DNA from: Nocardia macrotermitis
GTDB taxonomy: Bacteria > Actinomycetota > Actinomycetes > Mycobacteriales > Mycobacteriaceae
Reading direction: 5' to 3'
NCBI RefSeq assembly: GCF_009604405.1
Contig: NZ_WEGK01000001.1
Location: 248,001 to 312,000, forward strand
DNA length: 64,000 nucleotides
The position numbers and the translations under genes were made by a program. This document shows positions 28,665 to 38,095 of the stretch, in pieces; within the stretch, counting starts at the first letter, position 1; the number at the start of each line of letters is the position of its first letter. Below the pieces are notes generated by a model. The model saw nothing but the letters and a program-made list of their open reading frames with translations. It had not been told where the DNA came from and did no database searches.

Positions 28665-29273
28665 GTGACCCGACCGGCCGAATCCCCAGCGACATCCACA
28701 CCGACCAGCGGCGGACGCGCGAACCAGAAGGAACGCACCCGGCGCGCGATCCTGGACGCGGCGCGCACCCTCATCGACGCGGGCGGCGAGGTGACCATGC
28801 CCGAGGTCGCCCGCAACGCGCGCGTCTCCGAGGCCACCGCCTACCGCTACTTCCCGGATCTACCCACCCTGCTGCGCGAGGCGATGCACGAATCGTGGCC
28901 CGGCGCGGAGCAGATCATGGCCCCGGTCGCACACCTCACCGATCGCGCCGACCGGGTCGCGCACGCCACCGAATACCTGCTGCGACACGTGCACACCCAC
29001 GCCGCGGCGGTGCGCGCGACCATGGCCGCGGCGATCGTGCGCCCCGCCGAAATCCTGCGTCCCGGTTACCGTCTCGGACTCATCGAGGCCGCGCTCGCCC
29101 CCGTGGCGAACCTCCCCGCTGAGACGCTGACGCAAATGCGTCAGGACCTCGCCGTGGTGATGAGCGCAGAGGCATTCTTCACACTCACCGATTTGTACGG
29201 AATGTCTTCCGAAGACGCGATCGCCAGCGTAGTATCTACAGCCCGCATCGTCACGGCGGCCCGATTACCTTGA
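28665..29273 (+). CDS. TetR-family regulator, divergent from hydrolase-cupin operon
   Basis: A 202-residue regulator. An Arg/Lys-rich lead (GRANQKERTRRAILDAARTL) runs into the helix-turn-helix EVTMPEVARNARVSEATAYRYF, followed by a helical ligand domain. The preferred start is GTG at 28665 with GGAGG eight bases upstream. ATG at 28623 is in frame but lies inside an operator-like palindrome. It probably represses the divergent hydrolase-cupin promoter and itself through the repeats at 28553-28630. The inducer is unknown. Confidence 0.9.
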   Translation: MTRPAESPATSTPTSGGRANQKERTRRAILDAARTLIDAGGEVTMPEVARNARVSEATAYRYFPDLPTLLREAMHESWPGAEQIMAPVAHLTDRADRVAHATEYLLRHVHTHAAAVRATMAAAIVRPAEILRPGYRLGLIEAALAPVANLPAETLTQMRQDLAVVMSAEAFFTLTDLYGMSSEDAIASVVSTARIVTAARLP

Positions 29274-29724
29274 CGCGCAACCGATTCGGGGACCAAAGTC
29301 CCTGTTCACAGCGGTTACCCAGGCGTACGATCACCGCGCGGCGCCACGCGCACCCGCCCGTGTCCATACCTCTGGACACCGGATGCGAATTCGCTTGCCA
29401 CACCGGCGAAATGCGCTTGCTGGCAGGATGCCAATCCCTCGAGCAGCCCTGGAGACCGCACACCGTTCCACCGCCCCACTGTGCGGATTCGAAGCGCCCC
29501 GACCCGTCATCGCCGATTGCCTGCCAGTAGCCACTGCCCGAAATGCGTGTCACCACGCATTCGGATACCTTGTCGGCCAACACAACTCATCGAGACAGCT
29601 TCCGGTCGAATCGGATGCCGAGCGGCGTTCGCAAAGATGCATCCGGGCCCTCACTTGGCTAGTTTCGGACTGAACCCCACGCGGTCGTGGTCCGGTTCCC
29701 GAAATATCCCGATGAAGGAGCACC
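29274..29724. other. Intergenic region between TetR and hypX
   Basis: No gene is supported in these 451 bases. A GTGTCCA-TACCTC-TGGACAC hairpin at 29360-29379 could end the TetR transcript. The AT-richer 29690-29720 stretch presumably holds the hypX ribosome site region. Confidence 0.5.
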
Positions 29725-31410
29725 GTGCGCATCCTGCTGGTCGCCAGCGCATTCAACAGTCTCACCCAGCGCGTTCACACCGAGCTGCGGGACCGACATC
29801 ACATCGGGGTCGAACTGGCCCTCGGCGACGATCTGCTGCGGGCGCGCGTGGATTCCTTCCGACCCGATCTGATCCTGGCCCCGATGCTCACCACCGCGAT
29901 CCCCGAGGACGTCTGGACCCGGTACCCGGTGCTGATCGTGCACCCCGGCCCGATGGGCGACCGCGGCCCGTCCTCCCTGGACTGGGCCATCTCCGGGGGC
30001 GCGACCGAATGGGGTGTGACCGTCCTGCAGGCCGTCGCCGAGATGGACGCGGGACCGATCTGGGCCAGCGTCCCGTTCGAGGTCGCCGACTGCGGTAAGA
30101 GCGAGCTGTACCGCAACGAGGCCGCCGACGCCGCGGTGCGCGCGGTGCTGCTCGCGGTTGAGCGTTTCGCCGGCGACTACGAGCCCGAGCCCCTCGACTA
30201 CACCCGCCCCGACGTGCGCGGACAGCTGCGCCCGTACCACTCCCAGCAGTACCGCCGGATCGACTGGTCCACCGAGAGCACCGCGGCCATCCTGCGCAAA
30301 CTGCGCGCCGCGGACTCCCAGCCCGGCATCGTCGACGTGCTGTTCGGCCGCGAGTACTTCATCCACGGCGGCCACCACGAGGACAAGTTGCGCGGGGTGC
30401 CCGGCGCGATCATCGCCACCCGCGACGGCGCGGTCTGCCGCGCCACCGTCGACGGCGCGATCTGGATTCCGCAACTGCGCCCGCGTCGCGTCCCCGGCGG
30501 CCCGGCCACTTTCAAACGCCCCGCCGCCGACGTGCTGGCCGCCGAACTCGGCGACGTCCCCGAGGCCCCGATCACCCCGGCCGAGGCCGCCGATCGCGAC
30601 ACCTGGTCCGAACTGCGGTATCGCGAGGAGGCCGGGGTCGGCTACCTCGAATTCGCCTTCGCCGGCGGCGCGATGGACACCCGGCAGTGCCGCCGCCTGC
30701 TGGACGCCTATCGTCAGGCCGCGCGCCGCCCGGTGGACGTGCTGGTGCTGGGCCCGGCCCGGGACTTCTTCTCCAACGGCATCCACCTGAATGTCATCGA
30801 GGCCGCGGCCGATCCGGCGCAGGAGTCCTGGCGCAACATCACCGCGATGGACGATCTGGTCGAGGCCATCCTGACCACCACCGACAAACTCGTCATCTCC
30901 GCCCTGACCGGTAACGCCGCCGCCGGTGGCGTGATGCTCGCGCTGGCCGCCGACGAGGTGTGGTGCCGCGAATCGGTGGTGCTGAACCCGCACTACCGCC
31001 TGATGGGCCTGTACGGCTCGGAGTACTGGACCTACTCGCTCCCCCGGCGCGTCGGCGCGGCCGAAGCCGCCCGGCTCGCGAGTACTCCCCTGCCGGTCGG
31101 CGCGCGCGAAGCGGTGACCCTCGGGCTGGCCGACTACGCGGTTCCCGGCACCGCCGACGACTTCTGGACCTGGGCCCGGCAGGAGGCCGCCGCCTTGGCC
31201 GCCGCGCCCGAACTGGCCGAGCGGCTGCTGGCCAAGAAGCACCGCCGCGCGTCCGACGAAGCCGCGAAACCCCTTGCCGCATACCGGGAAGAGGAGCTGA
31301 CCGAGATGCACCGCAACTTCTTCTCCCCGAACGAGAGCTATCACCAGCTGCGGCAGAACTTCGTCTACAACGTCAGCCCGATGGTCACACCGGCGTACCT
31401 GCTCGGGTGA
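29725..31410 (+). CDS. hypX: HypX-like hydrogenase maturation protein (formyl-CoA to CO)
   Basis: A 561-residue two-domain enzyme. Residues ~1-270 are a formyltransferase-like unit with HPGPMGDRGPSSLDWAI (73-89), the HypX hallmark, plus a C-terminal OB-like part. Residues ~290-480 are an enoyl-CoA hydratase/crotonase-like unit (FFSNGIHLNVIE; TGNAAAGGVMLALAADEVW). Known HypX proteins transfer the formyl group of N10-formyl-THF to CoA and release CO. CO is used as a ligand of [NiFe]-hydrogenase under oxic conditions. GTG at 29725 follows AAGGAG. No hydrogenase structural or other hyp gene is in this window. A membrane MHYT protein follows. Confidence 0.88.
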   Translation: MRILLVASAFNSLTQRVHTELRDRHHIGVELALGDDLLRARVDSFRPDLILAPMLTTAIPEDVWTRYPVLIVHPGPMGDRGPSSLDWAISGGATEWGVTVLQAVAEMDAGPIWASVPFEVADCGKSELYRNEAADAAVRAVLLAVERFAGDYEPEPLDYTRPDVRGQLRPYHSQQYRRIDWSTESTAAILRKLRAADSQPGIVDVLFGREYFIHGGHHEDKLRGVPGAIIATRDGAVCRATVDGAIWIPQLRPRRVPGGPATFKRPAADVLAAELGDVPEAPITPAEAADRDTWSELRYREEAGVGYLEFAFAGGAMDTRQCRRLLDAYRQAARRPVDVLVLGPARDFFSNGIHLNVIEAAADPAQESWRNITAMDDLVEAILTTTDKLVISALTGNAAAGGVMLALAADEVWCRESVVLNPHYRLMGLYGSEYWTYSLPRRVGAAEAARLASTPLPVGAREAVTLGLADYAVPGTADDFWTWARQEAAALAAAPELAERLLAKKHRRASDEAAKPLAAYREEELTEMHRNFFSPNESYHQLRQNFVYNVSPMVTPAYLLG

Positions 31411-31484
31411 ACGCTCGGTTCCACCCACTCGACTAGTTGAACCGGATCCGCAGGGTCCGGGTTCAGGAAATTTGGAAGTGTCAC

Positions 31485-32348
31485 GTGTTGGAACTCGACT
31501 ACTTCAGCTACGGCTGGGTGACCCCGGCCCTGGCGTACGTCATGTCCTTCATCGGCTCGGTGCTCGGACTGCGGTGCACCTTCCACGCCCGCGATTCCGA
31601 ACATCCCGGCGGCTGGCTGGTGGCCGCGGCGATCTCGCTCGGCGGCGCGGGCATCTGGGTCATGCATTTCACCGCGATGCTCGGCTTCTCCATCCACGGC
31701 GCGGCCATCCGCTACGACCTGCCGTTGACGCTGCTCAGCGCGGTGGTCGCGATCGTGGTGGTGTGGATCGGGTTGTCACTGGTGGTGCGCTGGCGGCGGG
31801 AGGCGCTCGCGCTGCCGATCGGCGGGGCCATCACGGGACTGGGCGTGGCGGGCATGCACTACCTGGGCATGTTCGCGATGCAGTCGGATGTCGACATGCA
31901 CTACAGCGTCTCGGTGGTGCTGCTGTCGGTGCTCATCGCCGTCGTCGCGGCGACCGCGGCGCTGTGGTTCATGCTGCACGTCAAGGGACTGGGGGCGACG
32001 TTCGGCGCGGCCATGATCATGGGTCTGGCGGTGTGCGGCATGCACTACACCGGCATGGCCTCGATGTCCGCGGAGCGGCCCACCGGCCACGGCGGCATGG
32101 TGATGAGCAGCGGCGGCGTGGATCCGGTGCAGCTGCTCACGCCGCTGATCATGACCGTCACCCTGGTCACCATGATGCTGATCGTGCTGGTCGGCGTCGC
32201 GGAACTGGACGAGCGCGGCACCGCCGAGGCCGAAGCCGCGGTCGCCGCGATGCCGTCGGTGACCACGTCCCGCGCGCTGAGCACCGATCCGGCCGCGTTG
32301 CCCAGCAGTGGACGGTCCTGGCCGCGCACCGCACCCAGCGACGACTGA
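31485..32348 (+). CDS. MHYT-domain integral membrane sensor-like protein
   Basis: A 287-residue protein with about seven helices. It shows the repeated MHYT signature: MHFT (60-63), MHYL (124-127) and MHYT (186-189), with a further MHYS at 138-141. The Met/His residues are proposed to bind copper and sense O2, CO or NO near the outer membrane face; CoxC/CoxH of CO-oxidising bacteria contain this domain. There is no output domain such as GGDEF or kinase. The ~65 C-terminal residues are polar and cytosolic. GTG at 31485 follows GGAAG. It lies 74 bases after hypX, suggesting a shared theme of CO or hydrogenase. Confidence 0.86.
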   Translation: MLELDYFSYGWVTPALAYVMSFIGSVLGLRCTFHARDSEHPGGWLVAAAISLGGAGIWVMHFTAMLGFSIHGAAIRYDLPLTLLSAVVAIVVVWIGLSLVVRWRREALALPIGGAITGLGVAGMHYLGMFAMQSDVDMHYSVSVVLLSVLIAVVAATAALWFMLHVKGLGATFGAAMIMGLAVCGMHYTGMASMSAERPTGHGGMVMSSGGVDPVQLLTPLIMTVTLVTMMLIVLVGVAELDERGTAEAEAAVAAMPSVTTSRALSTDPAALPSSGRSWPRTAPSDD

Positions 32349-32495
32349 CCGCACATCACACCGGGAAGTCCGAGGTATTACGCCGAGAAGTTGCCGACCG
32401 GGCGGCGACCCACGAAGGTGGAATGCGGTGCCGCGGTTCTCATCCGCCGCGGCCGGGGCCCATCCCGGACCTCAACGGACGCGAAGGAGTAGACC

Positions 32496-33470
32496 GTGCG
32501 CTTCGGCATCTTCATCCCCCAGGGCTGGCGGCTCGATCTGGTCGGTATCGAGCCCGCCGCGCAGTGGACGGTGATGCGCGATCTGGCCCGCCGGGCCGAC
32601 GCCAACGACGACTGGGAGTCGCTGTGGGTGTTCGACCACTTCCACACCGTGCCCGCGCCGACGACCCAGGCGACCCACGAGGCGTGGACGCTGATGTCGG
32701 CGTTCGCGGCCAGCACCGAGCGGATCCGGCTCGGCCAGATGTGTACCGCGATGAGCTACCGCAATCCGGCCTATCTGGCCAAGGTCGCGGCCACCGTGGA
32801 CATCATCTCCGGCGGCCGCGTCGAGATGGGTATCGGCGCGGGCTGGTACGAACACGAGTGGCGCGCATACGGTTACGGCTTCCCCGGCGCCGGTGAGCGC
32901 CTGGCCCGCCTGGACGAGGGCGTGCAGATCTTCCGGCAGGCGTGGACCACCGGCGAGGCCACCCTGGACGGTAAGCACTATCAGGTCGACGGCGCGATCG
33001 TGCGTCCGCTTCCGTTGCAGGACGGCGGAATTCCGCTCTGGATCGCCGGCGGCGGCGAGAAGGTGACGTTGCGGATCGCCGCGAAGTACGCGCAGTACAC
33101 CAACTTCAGCGGTGAGGACTTCGCCCGCAAATCCGAACTGCTGCGCGGACATTGCGCCGAGGTGGGCACCGATTTCGACGCCATCGTGCGCAGCGCCAAC
33201 ACCACCGTGGTGACGGGTGCGAACGAGGCCGAGATCCAGGATCGCCTGACCGCCTTGCGGACTCGCCTGGTGCCGGTGCTGGGTCAGGATGCGGCGACCA
33301 CCTGGATCGACAAGGCCATCACCCCCGGCACGCCCGATCAGCTCGTCGAGAAGCTGGGTGCGCTGCGCGATCTGGGTATGGGTTACGCGATCCTGAACTT
33401 CCCCGAGGCCGCGTACGACACCTCGGGGATCGAGCTGTTCGAACGCGAGGTCATTCCGGCGCTGCGCTGA
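32496..33470 (+). CDS. LLM-class F420-dependent oxidoreductase
   Basis: A 324-residue TIM-barrel luciferase-like monooxygenase-fold protein. The start MRFGIFIPQG, then SLWVFDHFHTV, IRLGQMCTAMSYRNPAYLAK and GRVEMGIGAGW, is typical of the F420-using subgroup (F420-dependent dehydrogenases or reductases). GTG at 32496 follows GAAGGAG. It is cytosolic; the substrate is unknown. Mycolata carry many such paralogues for sugar-phosphate, lipid or drug reduction. A strong hairpin terminator follows the stop, so the transcript likely ends here. Confidence 0.92.
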   Translation: MRFGIFIPQGWRLDLVGIEPAAQWTVMRDLARRADANDDWESLWVFDHFHTVPAPTTQATHEAWTLMSAFAASTERIRLGQMCTAMSYRNPAYLAKVAATVDIISGGRVEMGIGAGWYEHEWRAYGYGFPGAGERLARLDEGVQIFRQAWTTGEATLDGKHYQVDGAIVRPLPLQDGGIPLWIAGGGEKVTLRIAAKYAQYTNFSGEDFARKSELLRGHCAEVGTDFDAIVRSANTTVVTGANEAEIQDRLTALRTRLVPVLGQDAATTWIDKAITPGTPDQLVEKLGALRDLGMGYAILNFPEAAYDTSGIELFEREVIPALR

Positions 33471-33488
33471 CGCGTCCGGAATCTGCTG

Positions 33489-33518
33489 TGCCGGAGGGTG
33501 ATACGTCACCCTCCGGCA
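33489..33518 (+). terminator. Hairpin terminator after the LLM oxidoreductase gene
   Basis: A perfect 13-base stem, TGCCGGAGGGTGA with its complement, has loop TACG (33502-33505). It lies 18 bases after the stop, between convergent genes, and may serve both. Confidence 0.8.
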
Positions 33519-33574
33519 GTGTCATCTCTGTTCACGGTGCGCGAGCCGTCGAAGACTCGCGCCCGCAAGTGGAT

Positions 33575-34315
33575 TCAGCGGTTGTAGACCAAACCGTTTG
33601 CGGTCGTGAGCAATTCGGCCAGTTCCGCGCCCTGCGCCTGATCCAGGTCCGCGAACGCCGGGGCGATCAGCTCATCGGTCAGCGCCTCGGCCGCGTCCCA
33701 GCGCTGCCGCAACTCGGGGGTGATCTCCTGATACGGCTCGGGCCATCCGAACGACCGCGCCTGATCGGGGCCGCTGTTCTTCGGTGAGCCCCCGATCAGC
33801 ACCGCCTGCTGCGGCGTCAGCCCGCTGGCCCGCACCGCGATCAGATGCAGCCCGCCGCGCAACTCGCGCAGCACCTGGATCAACTGCATCGCCCGCGCCG
33901 GATCGTCGGCGGCCTGCGGCAGCGCCCGCCAGCCCGCGAACAGCGCCACCCCGGCCGGATCCGCGGCCGCCGCGACGGGAGCCAGCAATTCGGCCAGCCG
34001 CCCGGCGCCGTCGAATCCGCCCAGTTTGCGACGCCCGAAATCCTGGCACACGCCCAGATAACCTGCCGCCGCCTTCTCCGCGGGCAGCTCGAGCGACTCC
34101 CAGGCCCGGCGCACGACCTCGCCCGGGAAGAAGCCGAATGCCGAGGTCACCACGTCGGCATCGACCTCACCGAGCACACCGCCACGCCCGCGGACGTACG
34201 GCCCGAGAAATTCCGTGGCCCCGACCGCGGCGCCGAACGCCTTGGCCTCGCGGGAGAACATGAACCCCGCACCGATCGTCTGAATCTGCATCTTGACCGC
34301 GGCGGCTGTGGACAC
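33575..34315 (-). CDS. SCO6745-like conserved actinobacterial protein
   Basis: A 246-residue soluble, helix-rich protein. The pattern TSAFGFFPGEVVRRAWESL and GLTPQQAVLIGG matches a conserved actinobacterial family which I recall as SCO6745-like. No catalytic motif is known to me. GTG at 34313-34315 has GGAAGGGGA upstream. An ATG nine codons earlier (34342) lacks good spacing. It stands alone, divergent from the membrane kinase and convergent with the LLM gene. No function can be assigned. Confidence 0.8.
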   Translation of the reverse strand: MSTAAAVKMQIQTIGAGFMFSREAKAFGAAVGATEFLGPYVRGRGGVLGEVDADVVTSAFGFFPGEVVRRAWESLELPAEKAAAGYLGVCQDFGRRKLGGFDGAGRLAELLAPVAAAADPAGVALFAGWRALPQAADDPARAMQLIQVLRELRGGLHLIAVRASGLTPQQAVLIGGSPKNSGPDQARSFGWPEPYQEITPELRQRWDAAEALTDELIAPAFADLDQAQGAELAELLTTANGLVYNR

Positions 34316-34503
34316 AGCGCGTCCCCTTCCCTCGTCGAACATCCTGCCCCGGAGCGTATCTCACTATTGTCCGCTAATGCCAGAGCGCTGGCCGGAAATA
34401 CCAATTGAAAGTAACGGTGTCAACCAACCACCGATAAGCGACCCGAGGGATCGAATATCCTCGGGGCCGGGCCCGGGAAACACTCCATGCGAAGTGAGCG
34501 ACG

Positions 34504-36789
34504 TTGGAACATCACCTCGGCGCGACCGCACCCGACCCCGGTGCCGACCGCGCAACGGCAACGCAGACCGCGTTGACGACCCTCGTCGCGCATTTTTCGG
34601 CCGAATGGCGCGGCGCGGACTCCCCGCCCGACCTGTCCGCCCACCTCCCCGCGGATCCGAGCCTGCGCCGCTCGGCCCTGATCGAACTGATCAAGGTCGA
34701 CCTGCACGAACGCTGGCGCCGCACCGACGACGCGCTGCGCCTGGCCGACTACCGCGCCCAATTCCCCGAACTCGCCGACACGCCGCTGCCCCCGGACCTG
34801 ATCTACGAGGAGATCACCGCGCGCAGCCGCCACCACGAGGTCGATCTGACCGAGTACGAACACGACTACCCGACCCAGATGGCCCGCATCACAGCCGATT
34901 CCGGGCCCAGCACGCTGGCCCGCGACGCGCCCGATCGGGACAACCCGCGCAGTACGGTGCTGGCCGACCCCACCGCCCTGGACGCGCTGGACACCATCAA
35001 TCCCGGTGCCACCGTCGGCGATTTCGATCTGTTGCTGCCGCTCGGGCAGGGCGCGTTCGCGCGCGTGTTCCTGGCTCGCCAGCGTTCGATGAGCCGGATG
35101 GTCGCGGTGAAGATCTCGCACGACCGCGGCGCCGAACCGCAGACGCTGGCCCAGCTCGACCACGACCACATCGTGCGGGTGTTCGACCAGCGCCAGATCA
35201 CCGACCAGCGGCTCAAGCTGATGTACATGCAGTACGTACCCGGCGGCACCCTGCTCGGGGTGTTGCGCATGATGCGCCGCACCCCGCCCGCCGAACGCAA
35301 CGGCACCCTGCTGCTGGAGGCCGTCGACGCCGCGACCACCACCGGCGGCATCCTCGAACCGCAACGCTCCCCCGCCCGCGCCGAACTCGAACAGCTCAGC
35401 TGGCCCGAGACCGTCGCGTGGCTCGGCTCGCGTCTGGCCGCCGCGCTGGACTACGCGAACCGGCGCGGGGTGCTGCATCGCGACATCAAACCCGCCAACG
35501 TGCTGCTCACCGCCGACGGCCAGCCCAAACTCGCCGATTTCAACATCAGTTTCAGCCGCCATCTGCCCGGCGCGAGCCCGGTCGCGTACTTCGGCGGCTC
35601 GCTGCCCTACATGTCCCCCGAACAACTCTCCGCGATCCATCCCGGCCTGACCGCCTCGGCCGCGGAGCTGGACACCCGCAGCGATCTGTACGCCCTGGGG
35701 GTCGTGCTGTGGGAATTGCTCACCGGCGCAATCCCTTTCGACGACGAACCCGGATGCGGGGAAACCGAGCACTCGTTGCAGGCGATGATCGACCGGCGCG
35801 GTGTCCCGATCGCCCGGCGCTACCAGGATCAGCTGCCGCCCGACACTCCCGCGGTGCTGCGGCACGCGCTGCTGACCTGTCTGGCGTCCGATCCGGCCGA
35901 CCGCTACGCCACCGGCGCCGAACTGGCCCAGCAGCTCGAACTCAGCCAGGACCGCACCGCCCGCGACCTGGTCGACCCGCCGACGAACAGCCTGCGCGCG
36001 CGGCTGCGGATGCGGCCGATGCCGGTGGTCACGCTGTCCAGCATCTTCGGTCAACTGCTGGCCGGGCTGTACATGGGCGCGCACAACGTGCGGCTGGTCG
36101 AGGGGCAGTTCGGCAGCGCCGCCGCCGAGGCGGTGACGCGGCTGGGGCTGGCCGCCGCGCTGATCGCCTATCCGCTGGGGATCGCGGGGCTGCTGTACTG
36201 GTGTCGGCAGGTGTTCCTGGTGCCCGACGGGTTGCGCCGCGGCCGCCGGTACGACGAGACCACTCTCGCGCAGGCGCGCGCCGACACGCTCGCCTGCGGT
36301 GACCGGATCGCGGTGGTGGCCGTTATCGGCTGGCTGGTGGTCGGGGCGGTGCTGTTGATCCGGCTGCACCGGTACGGGCCGGTGTCGGCGGGCCTGCTCA
36401 CCGATCTGATCGCCTCGCACGTGGTGGCGGCGGCAGTTGCGGTGGTGTACACGTACTTTCCGGTCACCTTCTTCGTATTGCGCTGGTACTACCCGGGTCT
36501 CGTGGCCGCCGGGCACACCAATCCCGTCGAGGCCGGGCGGTTGCATCGGCTGATCCGGCGCAGCCGCGTCTATCTGGGGATCGCGGCGTCGGTGCCGTTG
36601 ATCGGGGTGCCCGCCGGGCTGGTGTTCCTGACGCCCGAACAGCAGCAGTCGGTGATCGGGCCGATCGTAGGGCTGTGCGTCGGTGGGCTTTTCGCGTTCG
36701 CCATCGCCCTGCGCACCTTCTACGCGCTGGACGCGGATCTCAGCGCGTTGAACCGGATCATGGACCCGCATCCCCATCAGCGCGGCTGA
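34504..36789 (+). CDS. Membrane Ser/Thr protein kinase with N-terminal extension and DFN motif
   Basis: A 761-residue protein. Residues ~25-130 (IELIKVDLHERWRR, LADYRAQFPEL) resemble the helical lead found on many planctomycete-type kinases. The kinase domain spans ~170-470: GQGAFARV loop, Lys203 in AVK, HRDIKPAN with Asp327, DFN (345-347) in place of DFG, and MSPEQL. The segment between Lys203 and HDHIV is short, so the alpha-C helix is reduced. About 45 extra residues (~255-300) lie before the catalytic loop. The C-terminus has around six helices (~520-745) and no extracellular PASTA sensor. TTG at 34504. It probably signals from the membrane; activity is likely but unproven. Confidence 0.87.
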   Translation: MEHHLGATAPDPGADRATATQTALTTLVAHFSAEWRGADSPPDLSAHLPADPSLRRSALIELIKVDLHERWRRTDDALRLADYRAQFPELADTPLPPDLIYEEITARSRHHEVDLTEYEHDYPTQMARITADSGPSTLARDAPDRDNPRSTVLADPTALDALDTINPGATVGDFDLLLPLGQGAFARVFLARQRSMSRMVAVKISHDRGAEPQTLAQLDHDHIVRVFDQRQITDQRLKLMYMQYVPGGTLLGVLRMMRRTPPAERNGTLLLEAVDAATTTGGILEPQRSPARAELEQLSWPETVAWLGSRLAAALDYANRRGVLHRDIKPANVLLTADGQPKLADFNISFSRHLPGASPVAYFGGSLPYMSPEQLSAIHPGLTASAAELDTRSDLYALGVVLWELLTGAIPFDDEPGCGETEHSLQAMIDRRGVPIARRYQDQLPPDTPAVLRHALLTCLASDPADRYATGAELAQQLELSQDRTARDLVDPPTNSLRARLRMRPMPVVTLSSIFGQLLAGLYMGAHNVRLVEGQFGSAAAEAVTRLGLAAALIAYPLGIAGLLYWCRQVFLVPDGLRRGRRYDETTLAQARADTLACGDRIAVVAVIGWLVVGAVLLIRLHRYGPVSAGLLTDLIASHVVAAAVAVVYTYFPVTFFVLRWYYPGLVAAGHTNPVEAGRLHRLIRRSRVYLGIAASVPLIGVPAGLVFLTPEQQQSVIGPIVGLCVGGLFAFAIALRTFYALDADLSALNRIMDPHPHQRG

Positions 36790-36891
36790 CCTGCCCTGGG
36801 CCGGTGCGGATTCGGTGGCAGCCGCCCCGGAAGCCGCCCTCTCGCACGGCCGTTCGACACCCCATGACCAAGATCGGCTACTCTCGAGGCG

Positions 36892-37602
36892 GTGCTAGGA
36901 CATTCACATGCGACCAGCGGCGCGCTCGCGTGGGCCGGAGCCGCTGCCGCGCTGCCGCTTTCGATTCTGACCTTCCCGGTCGCGCAGGCCGGACATATCG
37001 GCACCGTCGATCTGGTGATGGGTACCTTCCTCACCGCGGGCGCGGCACTGCTGCCCGACGCCGATCATCCCAGCGGCACCATTTCCCATGTGCTCGGCCC
37101 GGTCTCGCACGCGGCCTGCAAAGTGATCTCCGAGGTGTCCGGTGGACACCGGCACGCGACGCACTCGTTCGCCTTCGTCATCGCCGTCACCGCCGGAACC
37201 TGGGCCGGTGAGCACTGGCTGCACCGCTGGTTCACCCTCGCGCTGGTCTTCTTCCTGCTCGCCCTCGCGGTCCGTGCCCTGAACCTGTGCCCTCCCGGCG
37301 ACGGCATCCGCTCCTACGGCACCATCGTCATCCTGGCCGGCGCGGGAACGTTCGCCATGGACCAGTGGATCTCCGACAAGCCGTCCTGGCTCCCCTTCGC
37401 CGTCGGCCTCGGCTCCCTGGCCCACCTCGCGGGCGACTGCCTCACCGACCGCGGCTGCCGCCTCTTCTGGCCCTTCAAACTCCGCACCCGCATCCCCCTG
37501 GTCGACCGCACCGGCAACAAACTCGAAACCTGGATCCTCTCACCACTTTTCGTCCTCGGCACCTGCGCCCTCCTCTGGTACACCATCATCCACCACCCCT
37601 GA
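36892..37602 (+). CDS. YdjM-like (LexA-binding, inner membrane) metal-dependent hydrolase
   Basis: A 236-residue integral membrane protein. Conserved polar residues typical of the YdjM family are HSHATSGALAW at the start, LPDADHPSGTIS, GGHRHATHS and GDCLTDRGC. These His/Asp motifs likely bind a metal. Members are induced by stress in enterobacteria, but the biochemical role is unknown. The GTG start at 36892 lies seven bases after TACTCT, so the message may be leaderless, though GAGGC could also serve as a weak ribosome site. It is 102 bases downstream of the kinase gene. Confidence 0.85.
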   Translation: MLGHSHATSGALAWAGAAAALPLSILTFPVAQAGHIGTVDLVMGTFLTAGAALLPDADHPSGTISHVLGPVSHAACKVISEVSGGHRHATHSFAFVIAVTAGTWAGEHWLHRWFTLALVFFLLALAVRALNLCPPGDGIRSYGTIVILAGAGTFAMDQWISDKPSWLPFAVGLGSLAHLAGDCLTDRGCRLFWPFKLRTRIPLVDRTGNKLETWILSPLFVLGTCALLWYTIIHHP

Positions 37603-37675
37603 CACCTGATACCGAACAACCGGCCCCGCCGAAGCAGATCCCGCCGCGACGACGAATACGCGGCGGGATCGGTAT

Positions 37676-38095
37676 TCAGCGGCAGATTTCGGAGACGATT
37701 CCGTTGGCCCCGGTGTAGATGTTCGAGTCGGAGACCAGGCCCTCCATCTTGGGATGGTTGTTGGCATTGTCCGCCACGACGTAGTCCCAGATTTCGGTCA
37801 TGCCGGATCGGCCGTACACCGCTTGCCCGACCCGCTGGCAGACGATATGGACAGTCGAACCTTCGGGGAGGTATCCGACCGGTTTGCAGTTGGTCGAGGG
37901 CGACTGCACCGGGTGGTAGCAGTCGCGCACGGTCGCTCCGCCCACCTTCACCGGAGCCAGCCGCCAATCCGCGGAAGCAGTTCCCGAGGAACTGATCAGG
38001 GCCGCGCTCAGTGCCACAGCGACACCGAGAATCTTCACTACCGTCGGCAACCGATTACCCGGTTTCCCATTCGCATGATCGACAATGGTTCGCAT
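37676..38095 (-). CDS. Small secreted protein of unknown function
   Basis: A 139-residue protein with an N-terminal basic region, a hydrophobic stretch (KILGVAVALSAALISSSG) and a likely signal cleavage at TASA-D near residue 43. The mature ~96 residues contain four Cys (DCYHP, NCKP, VCQR, EICR), probably two disulfides. The pattern VGYLPEGSTVHIVCQ resembles bacterial SH3-like secreted domains. ATG at 38095 has GTAGGAGG upstream. Its function is not known. It is divergent from the Crp-type regulator. Confidence 0.82.
   Translation of the reverse strand: MRTIVDHANGKPGNRLPTVVKILGVAVALSAALISSSGTASADWRLAPVKVGGATVRDCYHPVQSPSTNCKPVGYLPEGSTVHIVCQRVGQAVYGRSGMTEIWDYVVADNANNHPKMEGLVSDSNIYTGANGIVSEICR

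Noticed and set aside
29251..29583. 110-residue minus-strand frame in an intergenic region
   Set aside because: No ribosome site or domain; overlaps the TetR end.
31437..31468. Stem-loop between hypX and the MHYT gene as terminator
   Set aside because: Only 9 of 12 pairs match and the genes likely share a transcript.
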